DNA of 64,000 nucleotides. Origin: Mixophyes australis (taxonomy: Eukaryota; Chordata; Amphibia; Anura; Limnodynastidae). This document shows, piece after piece, positions 55,226 through 64,000 of this stretch. The DNA is taken from positions 51,963,311 to 52,027,310 of the forward strand of contig JAVHZZ010000011.1 in NCBI GenBank assembly GCA_036250195.1. The letters run 5' to 3'. The translations under genes were made by a program, and so were the position numbers. The notes under the pieces were generated by a model. The model did not search any database. It had not been told where the DNA came from and worked only from the letters and a program-made list of their open reading frames with translations. The number at the start of each line of letters is the position of its first letter. The first letter of the stretch is position 1.

Positions 55226-56780
55226 TCAACGACAGTTCGAACAGGTGTGTCTGTATTTGCATGAATCCCCTCTACTGCAAGAGTAGTTATTGAAGGCAAA
55301 ACATCTATTTTTTGACCACTGGGGAACACTTCGTCTCCCCATTGTAGGAAACCTTGTTGACGGGAGTCTATAGGCTGAGTTTATTTGAGCCCGATTAAAC
55401 TTCATCCAGATTTCCACGTTCTTAGAAGCTAAAGGGATGGAAGGGTGGCTGTGAACTTTTTCCCTTTGCTTATCATACGTACGCCAGATCCCTGGACGAT
55501 CATACATATACATCTTATTTATCATGTGCAAGTATTTCCACACATCTCGTTTCTAGGTAACACGCCGAGAACACACAGTACCCTGTCAACCAATTCGAAA
55601 AATTTCTATACACTTCCTCACCAACCACACCTTTTGCGCATGCCTGTTCTAAATCCTTTTTAGCTTCCACAGTGAGATCAAACATATCTACATAGAAAAC
55701 CCATTTAATTTTATCCCTGACACAAGGTCGTATACTGATGAGCAGGGCCGTGTTCTCGCATTTCACCAACGGCCCCCCTGAGGGCCCATGACGAGAATGC
55801 CTTATCATGGTCCTTCTTTTATCCTTTCCACCCCCAAAATGGGTGTTCAAAATTTTAATTAATTTGCGGTAACCTTGATTTGTTGAATCTGATGATTCAT
55901 TGCTAGTCGTGGAAATAGGAGGGCTAGAAGTGTGTGTGATGTGACTGCTGGAAACATCACACTCACCAGCCATGTCTAAAACTACTTGTTTGACCGTGAC
56001 CTGGACGGGATCCACTGCGGATGGTTGAGCCGGCTCACTAGGTTGATACGTCGCCACCTCGTCACCCTCACTTGTCAGATATTGTTGCTGCAACAGCGAC
56101 CCGAGAGGTACCTGTGATACTGGATGAAAAGGGCTATTAGTATTTGTAATGGGTACAACTTGGGAGCCAGTATTGGGCAGTATGTCATCGGGGAACTATG
56201 CATTAGAGGGCATCGCCAAAAGATGGGGTAAAAAAACAGTTACGGGATGACAACTATTGTCCCCAACGAATTGAGACTGAGGAGGGAAAAACTGCGATCC
56301 TCTACTAGGATACGCAGGCAGAATGGGCAAAATGGGTCTCGGGTATGCAGGCTCCATACCCATCCCCTCTAATGCTGGATGGGGGGTGGGCATGCTGCTG
56401 TGAAAACACAGGTGCAGCTGGGTCAGACATATCGCCTGTCACTCCCACGGGGGGAATTAAAAGCTGTATGCCCCGACTGAGGCTGAGAGGAGGGGGAGGG
56501 GGAGCTGAAAGCTAACCTATTGTTAACGCCTGTGTAAAATAAATGAGAAGCGTGGGGAGGGGATCTACAATGATGAGTCACGTGACTTCCAGCCGGAGCG
56601 GCCTTGAGGAGGAACTTGTGCTGGAGTTTCGGGGTGGGGGGTGTGTGGGAGAACCGGGGTGGCGTGGCTGGAGGAAGGGAGCTGCAGGAGATGGGGGGGG
56701 GGGCTGAAATGCTAGCCTGTACAGCATCTGATAGGCGGGCGGGAATGGACCAGATCCTCTTCGGGCTGGGCATGGCTGCC
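55226..56780 (-). pseudogene. Gag remnant of the second Ngaro copy
   Basis: Two open pieces (55515-56093, 55226-55543) carry GYRKLIKILNTHFGGGK, ISIRPCVRDKIKWVFYVDMF, WKYLHMINKMYM and the fingers CFAFNNYSCSRGDSCKYRH and CSNC, aligning with the intact Gag (RKLIKLLQTQLGGK, GIRPSVRDKIKKGYYVDMF, WKYLHLITDVF). The N-terminal low-complexity part extends to about 56780 with shifts. A frameshift near 55530 separates the pieces. Confidence 0.85.
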
Positions 56781-57322
56781 TGGGTATGAAATCAAGGAGA
56801 AAGGGGAAACATAAAACTAGGGGGGGGGGATAAGAGGGAGCAGGAGGAGAAGGAAGGAAAACGGGAAAGAAGATATGTAGGAGTGAAGATTAAAAGAAAA
56901 GAATTGGAAATTAGATTAAAAAAATTATGTAGGAAGGGGGAGGAAAAGCTAGGAAATCAGGAGATATCAAACGATAAACCATTGATAAAGAATAAAGGAA
57001 AGACACAGGATTCTAGAATACAAAGCCTGTTATGCAGCAGCCAGGTATCTGGATCCTTGGAAAATAGGAAGTTGCACTAGTCAGACACTCCCACTGGATC
57101 CCATTGGCTGTTCACTCTAAAGATTTAACCCTGAAGAGGTAAGTACATGCTGGGCACAAACCCATGATTTTAAATGTGTTTGGCTTAATGGCCTCTCTTC
57201 ACCTTCGGTGAAGTCTCTCAATGTTGAAATTCATTGACGGTTTTCAGACACATTTCGACCATGACCAGACTATTTCAAGGAATGAATGATCAGTGTGCTT
57301 GGTGTAATTTATAGTCATTGGA

Positions 57323-58030
57323 TGTTAGGGCTCACGGTGATCAGGATAAACTTTTAGAACTTATGGTATAAAGGTCTTCAGCTATAGCAGCCGCATTTCA
57401 TGTGAAGCTTTATGCCCTCAAAGGTACTGAGATGCCCCAACCTCTAGCGTAGTAAAATATTATCCTTGGCGGCCATAACGCAGCTGGATATAGGAGGCAG
57501 TAGACTGGATGATAGTGGGTAATCAGATGTAAGCCAAGGTCAGAGATCCGCAGCAAAAGCGTTGTCAGGTACAGGCTAAAGATCACGGTTGACAGCGAGC
57601 AGGAATATCCAAAATACTAGCAGCGGTCAGGGCAATCTGAATTCAACCAGAATCCAAAAAACAAAGCAAGGGGTCAAAACAGGTAACAGTCAGCAAAGTA
57701 TCCGCAGCACACACAAACACAGCAGCAGATCAGCAAACCTCAGAGAGACACTATAACCTTCAGAGAGGCAAATCCATCCCTGTCTTAAATACCAGAACTG
57801 CCCAACCAGGTAACAGGGGCACTACCCCCATATTTATGCCCCCAAAGAATACTTAATTAATTAATCTAATTTAAACATGCACCTGGCTTTTACCTAAGTC
57901 TGGGATACAGTGCTGACTGCAGAACATCCTGGTCGTTGCCTAGGTGACTGCCAGAATGGAAGGGAAAGCCGGGACGCAGCCGGAGAGCAGAGAGAGTCGA
58001 GTGGCCTGGACACCACTGCGACTCGTGCCA
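57323..58030. mobile_element. Solo LTR, family copy 3 (TSD TTGGA/TTGGG)
   Basis: 708 bp from TGTTAGGGCTCACGG to CTCGTGCCA, flanked by TTGGA (57318-57322) and TTGGG (58031-58035). Shares GGTCTTCAGC, AGCAGCCGC and GAGATGCCCC blocks with the copies at 17030 and 18374. Confidence 0.8.
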
Positions 58031-58435
58031 TTGGGTTAGTTGTGTTCGGTCGCACATGTGTGTAATTAGGTTAGCAGGGTGCTGACTAACAACCATTCTA
58101 AATTCTGATTATGATCTGGCTGTTCCGTTCATGGGCTTAATAGTGATTAATGAAAATGGGCAGCAGGTGAAGTGGCTGTTGCATTAATAGATAATGATGC
58201 AAATTAATTTTGCTCTTTTGATTATGGTTATGTTCATAATCTAAAATCGATCTTGACTGATGGGCAGTAATAGTTGGTGAATTATGTGTCATTTAAACAT
58301 TGTCCTTCATTTGAATGATCAGAAGTCATCCCTTCATAGTAGTAGCGCTGTTAACATCTCACACATGTAATTAGTATCAGCATTCAGTTGAAATATTAAA
58401 ATGTAGATACACGTTAAGAGGTTAAATATATATAT

Positions 58436-58745
58436 TGGGCCTGATTGATTAAGTTCAGAAAAGCAAAAAAAAATGAGTAACTTTGAACCTTGGCAAAACC
58501 ATGTTGTATTGGAGGTAAATTTAAAATGTGTGGACAGATTTATAGTTGGGGTAGGGCATGTCCTAGATCAACTTTAAATGTCCATGTACAAATAACCTTT
58601 CGAGTATTTGTGTGCTACATGAAAACACAGCCAGGTTTTAACTTATGTGCAAAATAATAAACTAATTTGCACCCCTTGCATTGTAACATGGTTTAGTCCA
58701 GGAGAAAACATTGTTTTGCCTTACTTTCCTTAATGAATAAGGGCC
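58436..58745. mobile_element. Foldback MITE, GGGCCTGATT family, complete copy
   Basis: About 310 bp with inverted ends (GGGCCTGATTGATTAAG against CTTAATGAATAAGGGCC) and long diverged arms. The flanks also share about 18 bp (AGGTTAAATATATATATT left, AGGTTAAATATACATATT right). A fragment of this family lies at 21227-21324. Confidence 0.82.
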
Positions 58746-58749
58746 ATTA

Positions 58750-59394
58750 AGGTTAAATATACATATTTGGTAAACAATGAAAATAGTCCTTGCTCCTCCA
58801 ATCCAAATCAATTAGTATCAATTAGTGATTCAAACAATACAATAGAAGATTCAAACAATATAAGATTCATTGATTTCCCATATGGTCCTCAACCAGAAAT
58901 GGACCTTGTACATAGATAAAATCAAAATAATTGGAAAGACAAATCTATAAGGAGCCTTTAAGGAATTTCTTCATAAACTCCAACACATTGAATGGTGGTA
59001 ACATGTTCTATATTCTAATCTTGCCATATATTATTATTTTAAATGTATGTACACAAAAAAAATTGGTTTCTTAAATGGTTGATGCTTGTTTTATTAATAG
59101 GACTATTTTGTCTGTTCAAATATAATCACCATAGCCTTTTAAATCAGTGGTAGTCTTCAATTCTGAGAAACCCGATACCGCATACCCCGACATAATCACA
59201 CCGATAGTGTGTTCCCCGACACACTTGTGAGACCGTCTGCTTAGAATACACACTTCAAAGGATTTCGATGAATGAAGATGCCGAGCACATAGAATGACGT
59301 CACTGTCATGGGCGACTGTATTAATGTTGCTGCTAAGGTGTTAATTACAATCTATCCCAATCTCCACTCTGAAACACATTTACTCTTCTTGTTT
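58750..59394. other. Unassigned spacer
   Basis: About 650 bp, AT-rich, no gene or repeat family recognised. Confidence 0.45.
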
Positions 59395-59585
59395 CAGTTG
59401 TGCCCTCTTCCACATAGAATATAGGCTCTCTAATTAACAGGGTCCTTCACATCCTTTGTTCTCATGTCTGCATTTATTTTGTCTACCTTGTATGTCCCTG
59501 TTTTATGTATGTGCTGTTTTCCCTGCTGTACGGCACTGCGGAGCACTGTGGCACTTTACAAATCTACGATAGTAATAATAAAAAT
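59395..59585 (+). mobile_element. CR1/L2/Rex1-group LINE or derived SINE 3' end
   Basis: Contains GTACGGCACTGCGGAGCACTG, GGCACTTTACAAATC and an AATAATAAAAAT tail. It parallels, in opposite orientation, the ends at 11490 and 25009 (AGCGCTTTACAAT, ATTATTATT). Only the last 190 bp are present. Confidence 0.6.
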
Positions 59586-59599
59586 ATGTCACGGACATA

Positions 59600-60090
59600 A
59601 AGTATTTGACTGTAACCCTGAAACGTGTCATTGGTGTTAGTTTTTCATATGTATCACATCCAAGTGTTATTGACACAACTTCAACTAAGGTTGATACAGC
59701 CAGAGAGCGGTGGTAGATACTATTAGTATTCATCAAAGCCTGCCGCAAAATAGAGGATGGATTTGGTAGCATTGTCTCCTGGTTCCTGCTACCTTGCTTT
59801 GCAATTTATTATCTGATGGTTCCTGATATCTGATTTTGCATCTGCACGCTATATATATAGCCATAAACAGAATCCAACTGAGGTAATTATCATTGCTCAC
59901 TCTGCGGGGCATTTGCAGTGGAGACAGTGTTACATTCCTCCATTGCCACTAAGACTGTTATATTCCTATATTGCCACAAAGAAAATATTATATTCCTGAA
60001 TTTCCACAAAGACTATTGTATTCCTTTATTGCTTTAGAGCTTGTGTTTGCACCTGTCTTTTTTTGATTACTGCAATATCCAGTGTGCTTG
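59600..60090. other. Unassigned spacer with a short repeated phrase
   Basis: The phrase TATTCCT(N)(A/G)(A/T)(A/T)T(T/G)(C/G)CAC recurs loosely three to four times at 59930-60050. No gene recognised. Confidence 0.4.
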
Positions 60091-60095
60091 TGGTA

Positions 60096-60361
60096 AGTGG
60101 CGCACGCAGGGGGGGTTTCTGGGTCTCCCTCCGCTAAGTGCCCACCGAAGCGGCACTGTACTATACAGCAGCCGCGGCGCTGTCAAAGAAGCGTCCGCGG
60201 CGGTGCTGTAGCACCGGCACCACTGCGGCGCTTCTTTGACAGCGCCGTGGCTGCTGTATAGTACAGTGCTGCCGAAACCGAGCTGCTGCGCATCTCTCTC
60301 GCTTGTTTTGGTTTGGTTTTTTTTTTGGGTCGGGGGCAATCCTGCGTGCGCCCCTGGTTTC
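60096..60361. mobile_element. GC-rich palindromic MITE with 40-bp arms
   Basis: Ends GGCGCACGCAGG and (inverted) GGGCGCACGCAGG. Inside, arms 60154-60193 and 60229-60268 are inverted copies with one mismatch in 40 bp around a 35-bp loop. A related remnant lies at 24590-24740. Confidence 0.8.
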
Positions 60362-60724
60362 ACCATCATTATATGCGGTGAATTGCAATAAACTCCTTAT
60401 TGTTTTTACTACAACATCACCAACTCATTATTCCTGTGAGTTTCAAACAAATGGTTGTATAATGAGAATGGGGAAGGGTTTTTAAATGCATATTCCTGAT
60501 CCCTCAAAACCACTTTTTCAAGTGGACTTGCTGCCTGTGAAACATGTCAAAGGTGGTGTTTTATATTTGATTTGAGAGGACTATTTAGGAGGTAATCATC
60601 ACAGCAGTCGGGGGGAGGGGGTGAGTAAAGAATACATTACAGGCATTTTAATATTGTGGACCTAGTGTGTGATTTACTGTTTGTACAATACATTTTAATG
60701 ATAGTAAGTTACACACACGTCAGT

Positions 60725-61046
60725 CATACTTACCAACTTTCTGATCTTCAAATCCGGGAGCCTGCAGAGGAGGTGGGCGTAACGGGGGGCGGGGCTCCAA
60801 AATGCACGTCATTTTGGACCCGGTCCCAAGACGTGATGACGCAAAACGCGTCATTTGACAGCGGGGGCGGGGCCAAACACCGCAATTCACCGGGAATCGT
60901 GGCGTTTGGGACTTAATTTGCCCACTTCAGTAGGAAGTGGGCAGAATTATCCAGATCCGGGAGATTGCCACACTCGCCCGGGAGTCCGGGAGACTCTCGC
61001 AAAATGCTGGAGTCTCCCGGACATTCCGGGAGAGTTGGCAAGTATG
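60725..61046. mobile_element. hAT-type MITE, CATACTTACCAAC family, copy 2
   Basis: 322 bp with the same termini as 43068-43315 and flanks ACGTCAGT / GTGTCAGT (six of eight matching). It has an extra GC-rich internal segment (about 60800-60880, containing GACGCAAAACGCGTCA) absent from the shorter copy. Confidence 0.85.
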
Positions 61047-61265
61047 GTGTCAGTCAATCAGATACACACACATCAGTTACACGCACGGCTGTCGGTCAGT
61101 TCCATGAACGTCAGTTACACACACATCAGTTAGTCAGTTACAAACACGTCAGTCATTCAGTCTCACACATGACAGTCTCACGCACATAAGCCAGTCTCAG
61201 GCACATAAGCCAGTCTCACACACATCAGTCAGTTACATACACATCAGTCAGTTACACACACAGAT

Positions 61266-62190
61266 TAATAACATAATCTTGAGCGCTCAAACCACAATAG
61301 AGGTATATTGAAGTAAATAATAATAAATGAAATAGGCTAAGGAATCAATGATTGCTAGTGTATGTCTGAAAAAAGCAGATCTTTTTTCAGTATCAAATTG
61401 GATCATATTTGCATTTGGAAATCACAACTTTCTCCAAGTAGGCTGTTAGCCTCTCTCTACCCATTCAAGTGGAAGTACTCCTGATTGGGACTACAAACAT
61501 CTATTTTGGCTGTCGGAACTTTACAGGGGAATGACTATTCCTTAACAGCCTGCACGCCCTCTCTTTGTATCATCAAAATAAGATTCCAGGCGAGCGCACC
61601 ACATATGTATGTTATTTTTTTGTGTCCTGCAGAGAAAAGCAATATTCTGGTGCAGTATCAGCACTAACCATACATGTTACTTCTTGGGTGAGACCGTTCT
61701 TAATTTTTTTACTACCATCTGGTATGTGATCCTACATTCACAGCTGATATTCCTGGTAGATCTGATACACATATCCAGGATTCCACATTACTATTTACAA
61801 AGTGTACTGGCCATATACTTTGTTTATTCATTTATTGTGTCAGTCTCTACATTCCATCGATAGACATTTACAATTTGAACTGAGCTAGTTTCTACTTAGA
61901 TCAGACACGCATACTTTCTTCCACATTTAGATCCCCATATGGAGTCAGCGTTTTATGTATTAATCTGTATGTATTTATTCTGAGATATATTTTGTCCCCT
62001 ATATTTGTGGTATTCATAATTTATGATAATTTTGCTAAAATAATTGATTATCTTAATATTTGGTTAAAATAAATATTTTTATCCTTATCTAAGACGAGGC
62101 CTGTCATCTTTCTTTCTTATATATATTTCTATTTATGCTTAATAAAAATCATTGCTTGTTTCCCTGGCGCACCTTACTTTGTATCTGTTT
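61266..62190. other. Unassigned insertion-like segment in the minisatellite
   Basis: About 920 bp with minisatellite units on both sides. AT-rich, no coding capacity; ends near GGCGCACCTTACTTTGTATC. Terminal repeats were not found. Confidence 0.5.
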
Positions 62191-62279
62191 ACACACACAA
62201 GTCAGTTATTCCATTACATGCACGTCAGTCAGCCAGTTACACACAGTTCAGTATGTTACATACTCATTGCTGTCTTCCT

Positions 62280-64000
62280 TCTCTCCCCCTGATCCCCTTT
62301 CCAGTACCACTGCACCCTTCACCCACTCATTTGCTAGTCCATCCTCTCCCCTTCTATCCTTCCTCTATCTACTCCCCTAGTGTCATTATGTCTCCTTGCT
62401 CCCATTTAATACTCATCCTCACACCCTATCCACATCTTCGTCCACAATCCAGCCCATCCGCATGCACCAGCAACCCTGCCAATGTCATCCATATCTCCCC
62501 ATTTTCCTCTCTCCCTTTCTCCTGTGCTCTATGGAATTCCAGATTCGTCATCAACAAACCGCTCTCTATCCATGAACTCTTTATCTCCAACTCTCTTGCC
62601 ATCACAGAAACCTAGATTTCTTCCACCGATACTGCTTACCCCACTGCTTTCTCCTATGGGGGGCCAAACCCACTCCGTCAGACCTGATGACCGCCCAAGC
62701 GATGGGGTGGAGATCATCCTACCCTCAACTGCACCTTTCATGTCATCTATCCTGAGTCCTCCCTTTCATTTTGCTCCTTTGATGTCCACTCTATCCATCT
62801 CTTTTACTCCATCCATATCCGTATCTCAGTCATTTACCTATCACTAGTTCCCATTTCCCAATTTCTTGATAAGTTTGCTGACTGGCTTCCCCATTACCTC
62901 TCCACAGACCTCCCCTCCATCATTTATGGAGACTTTAACATCCCCATCAACAACCCAACAGACCCAGAGTCCATCAAACTTCTTGCCCTTTCTACTTCAT
63001 TTGGCCTCTCACAATGGACCTCTTCCCCCACGCATTGTCTGGGTCACTCCCTTGACCTTGTCTTCTCTCATCAATGTGCTATTTCTGACTTCTCCAACTC
63101 TCCCTTCCAATTCTCCAACCACCATCTCCTCTCCTTTACTCTTTTCTCATCTCCTGCAATGCTCCCTATGCCAAAATCTACCCTTTCTATGAAGCAATCT
63201 TGATGCTCTTGAACCTGCTATTCTTAAACTTCACTTGAAACTTTCCACACCACTCAATCCACCCTGGCCTGCCCCAACCAAGTGGCCTCCCTCTACAACT
63301 ACACTCACCACAGCTCTTGACTTACTGCCCACACTTCTTCTGTCCACCTTTGCTTCACTAACCCCAACCTTGTCATTTCAAATTTACCCGGTTCCTTCAA
63401 AAATGAACACATAACGCATAACGACACAGGAGGAAATCTCATTCCTTGGCAGACATCCTTTATTTCAAATTCATCCTCTCATCCTAGTGTTTCGCCCTCT
63501 CCCTCACTAAACAATAATTCTTTAAGTCTCTCATCTCTTCACAGCCCTACAGTCCCTGCTGCCTTTTTACTACTTTCAAAACACTCCTTTGGCCCCCTTT
63601 TCACCTCCCATCTTCACTTACTGTCACTGACTTTGCCTCCTTTTTCAAATCCACAATTGAGGCCATCAGAAACAAAATCTCCTCCTCCCATCACTCTTCT
63701 GCAACCCTTACCACTCAATCATTCTCTCCCTCCAGCCAACACTTCTTGTGCTCCTTTTGCCCCGCTACAGGTGATGAAGACCATTTTATTATTTTATCCT
63801 CTCAACCCTCAACCTGCCTCCTGGATACCACCCCCTCTCACCTCCTTCCACCGCTCTCCCCCACTTCTTGCTGCCTCTCTGCTCTCCTCTTCAATGTTTC
63901 CCTCTCCACTGGAATCTTCCTCTCATCCTTTAAACATGCTTTTACCCATTCTAAATAAAACAACAACCTTGAACCCTTCAAATTTTTGAGTGGCTTGTCT
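62280..64000 (+). pseudogene. CR1/L2/Rex1-group LINE, endonuclease to early RT, decayed, runs off the window
   Basis: A plus-strand relative of the LINE at 11487-14664. Endonuclease pieces: FSCALWNSRFVINKPLSIHE (about 62520), ITET then a stop (about 62603), IIYGDFNIPINNPTD (about 62920), LSQWTSSPTHCLGHSLDLVF (about 63010) and FSNHHLLSFTL (about 63115). In the last, the catalytic Asp of SDHH has become Asn. The start of the reverse transcriptase region follows (PSHLLPPLSP, FNVSLSTGIFLSSFKHAFTH; about 63830-63955). Frames shift repeatedly, so it is dead and older than the copy at 11487. Confidence 0.85.

Larger units (their letters stand above)
51950..57080 (-). mobile_element. Second Ngaro copy, decayed, recombinase deleted, interrupted by an LTR-like insertion
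   Basis: Reading right to left: pyrimidine-rich leader (about 56790-57080), gag remnant, reverse transcriptase remnant, an inserted 1082-bp block (53647-54728), further reverse transcriptase, RNase H, then directly the second half of the SGNH hydrolase and 3' sequence resembling the intact copy (GGGAGAGCATCGCAGTCGG against GGGAGGAAGGCACTGCGATC). The tyrosine recombinase and first third of the hydrolase are missing. Limits are approximate. Confidence 0.85.
60705..62260. repeat. CAGTTACACACAC(G/A)T minisatellite, twice interrupted
   Basis: Repeats of CAGT(T/C)ACACACA(C/T) type occur at 60705-60724, 61047-61265 and 62190-62260. The first gap is the hAT MITE at 60725-61046. The second (about 61266-62190) is unassigned AT-rich sequence without a gene that also looks inserted. 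Confidence 0.8.

Noticed and set aside
57200..57300. Penelope-like promoter/hairpin remnant (minus: CTTGAAATAG...CGAAATGTGTC)
   Set aside because: Resembles the 26119 module only loosely; boxes too decayed and no neighbouring Penelope sequence.
1..64000. Host protein-coding exons, tRNA or rRNA genes
   Set aside because: No convincing splice-flanked exon chain, tRNA cloverleaf or rRNA similarity was seen; all convincing coding belongs to mobile elements.

Overview
The window looks like a stretch of a large, repeat-rich vertebrate genome, most likely an anuran amphibian (inference). No host gene, exon chain, rRNA or tRNA gene was recognised. The inference rests on the mixture present: a GIY-YIG Penelope-like element, Ngaro-type tyrosine-recombinase retrotransposons with an SGNH hydrolase gene, L1 and CR1/L2/Rex1-group LINEs, hAT elements, foldback MITEs of types frequent in frog genomes, and a gamma/epsilon-like endogenous retrovirus. 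Nearly every recognisable base belongs to a mobile element, many of them nested.

Layout. 1-8070: a minus-strand endogenous retrovirus with two almost identical LTRs and one long gag frame but no recognisable pol or env. 8071-11470: plus-strand L1 ORF2 wreck. 11487-14661: minus-strand CR1/L2/Rex1-group LINE with endonuclease and reverse transcriptase, ending in a CAT/ATG microsatellite tail. 15365-20300: a minus-strand L1 split by two solo LTRs of one family, each with 5-bp target duplications. 21227-24740: foldback fragment, hAT terminus, decayed BED-finger hAT transposase, and a hairpin MITE. 25441-31219: a 5.8-kb minus-strand Penelope-like element with two apparently identical 244-bp pseudo-LTRs and a 13-bp target duplication. 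31490-32220: simple and degenerate tandem repeats.

34060-40620: a nearly complete plus-strand Ngaro retrotransposon (gag, RT-RNase H, tyrosine recombinase, SGNH hydrolase). The recombinase is intact, the RT has three lesions, and the hydrolase has Gln where His is expected. 41171-42773: two 229-bp direct repeats, each behind a TA array, flank a Penelope-type promoter with a hammerhead-ribozyme-like motif. 43068-45752: hAT MITE, gypsy gag remnant and foldback elements. 48039-50636: a 2.6-kb hAT-like element with a perfect 8-bp target duplication, carrying nine exact 100-bp tandem units and an intact unrecognised 219-aa ORF. 51950-57080: a second, decayed minus-strand Ngaro copy, missing the recombinase and interrupted by an LTR-like insertion with perfect CTGGG duplications. 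57323-64000: a third solo LTR, foldback MITEs, a minisatellite interrupted by a hAT MITE, and the 5' part of another LINE.

The genes act only within their own elements. The best candidates for retained function are the retroviral gag frame, the Ngaro recombinase frame and the hAT-borne 219-aa frame. Boundaries given to the base are supported by terminal repeats or target duplications; all others are approximate.
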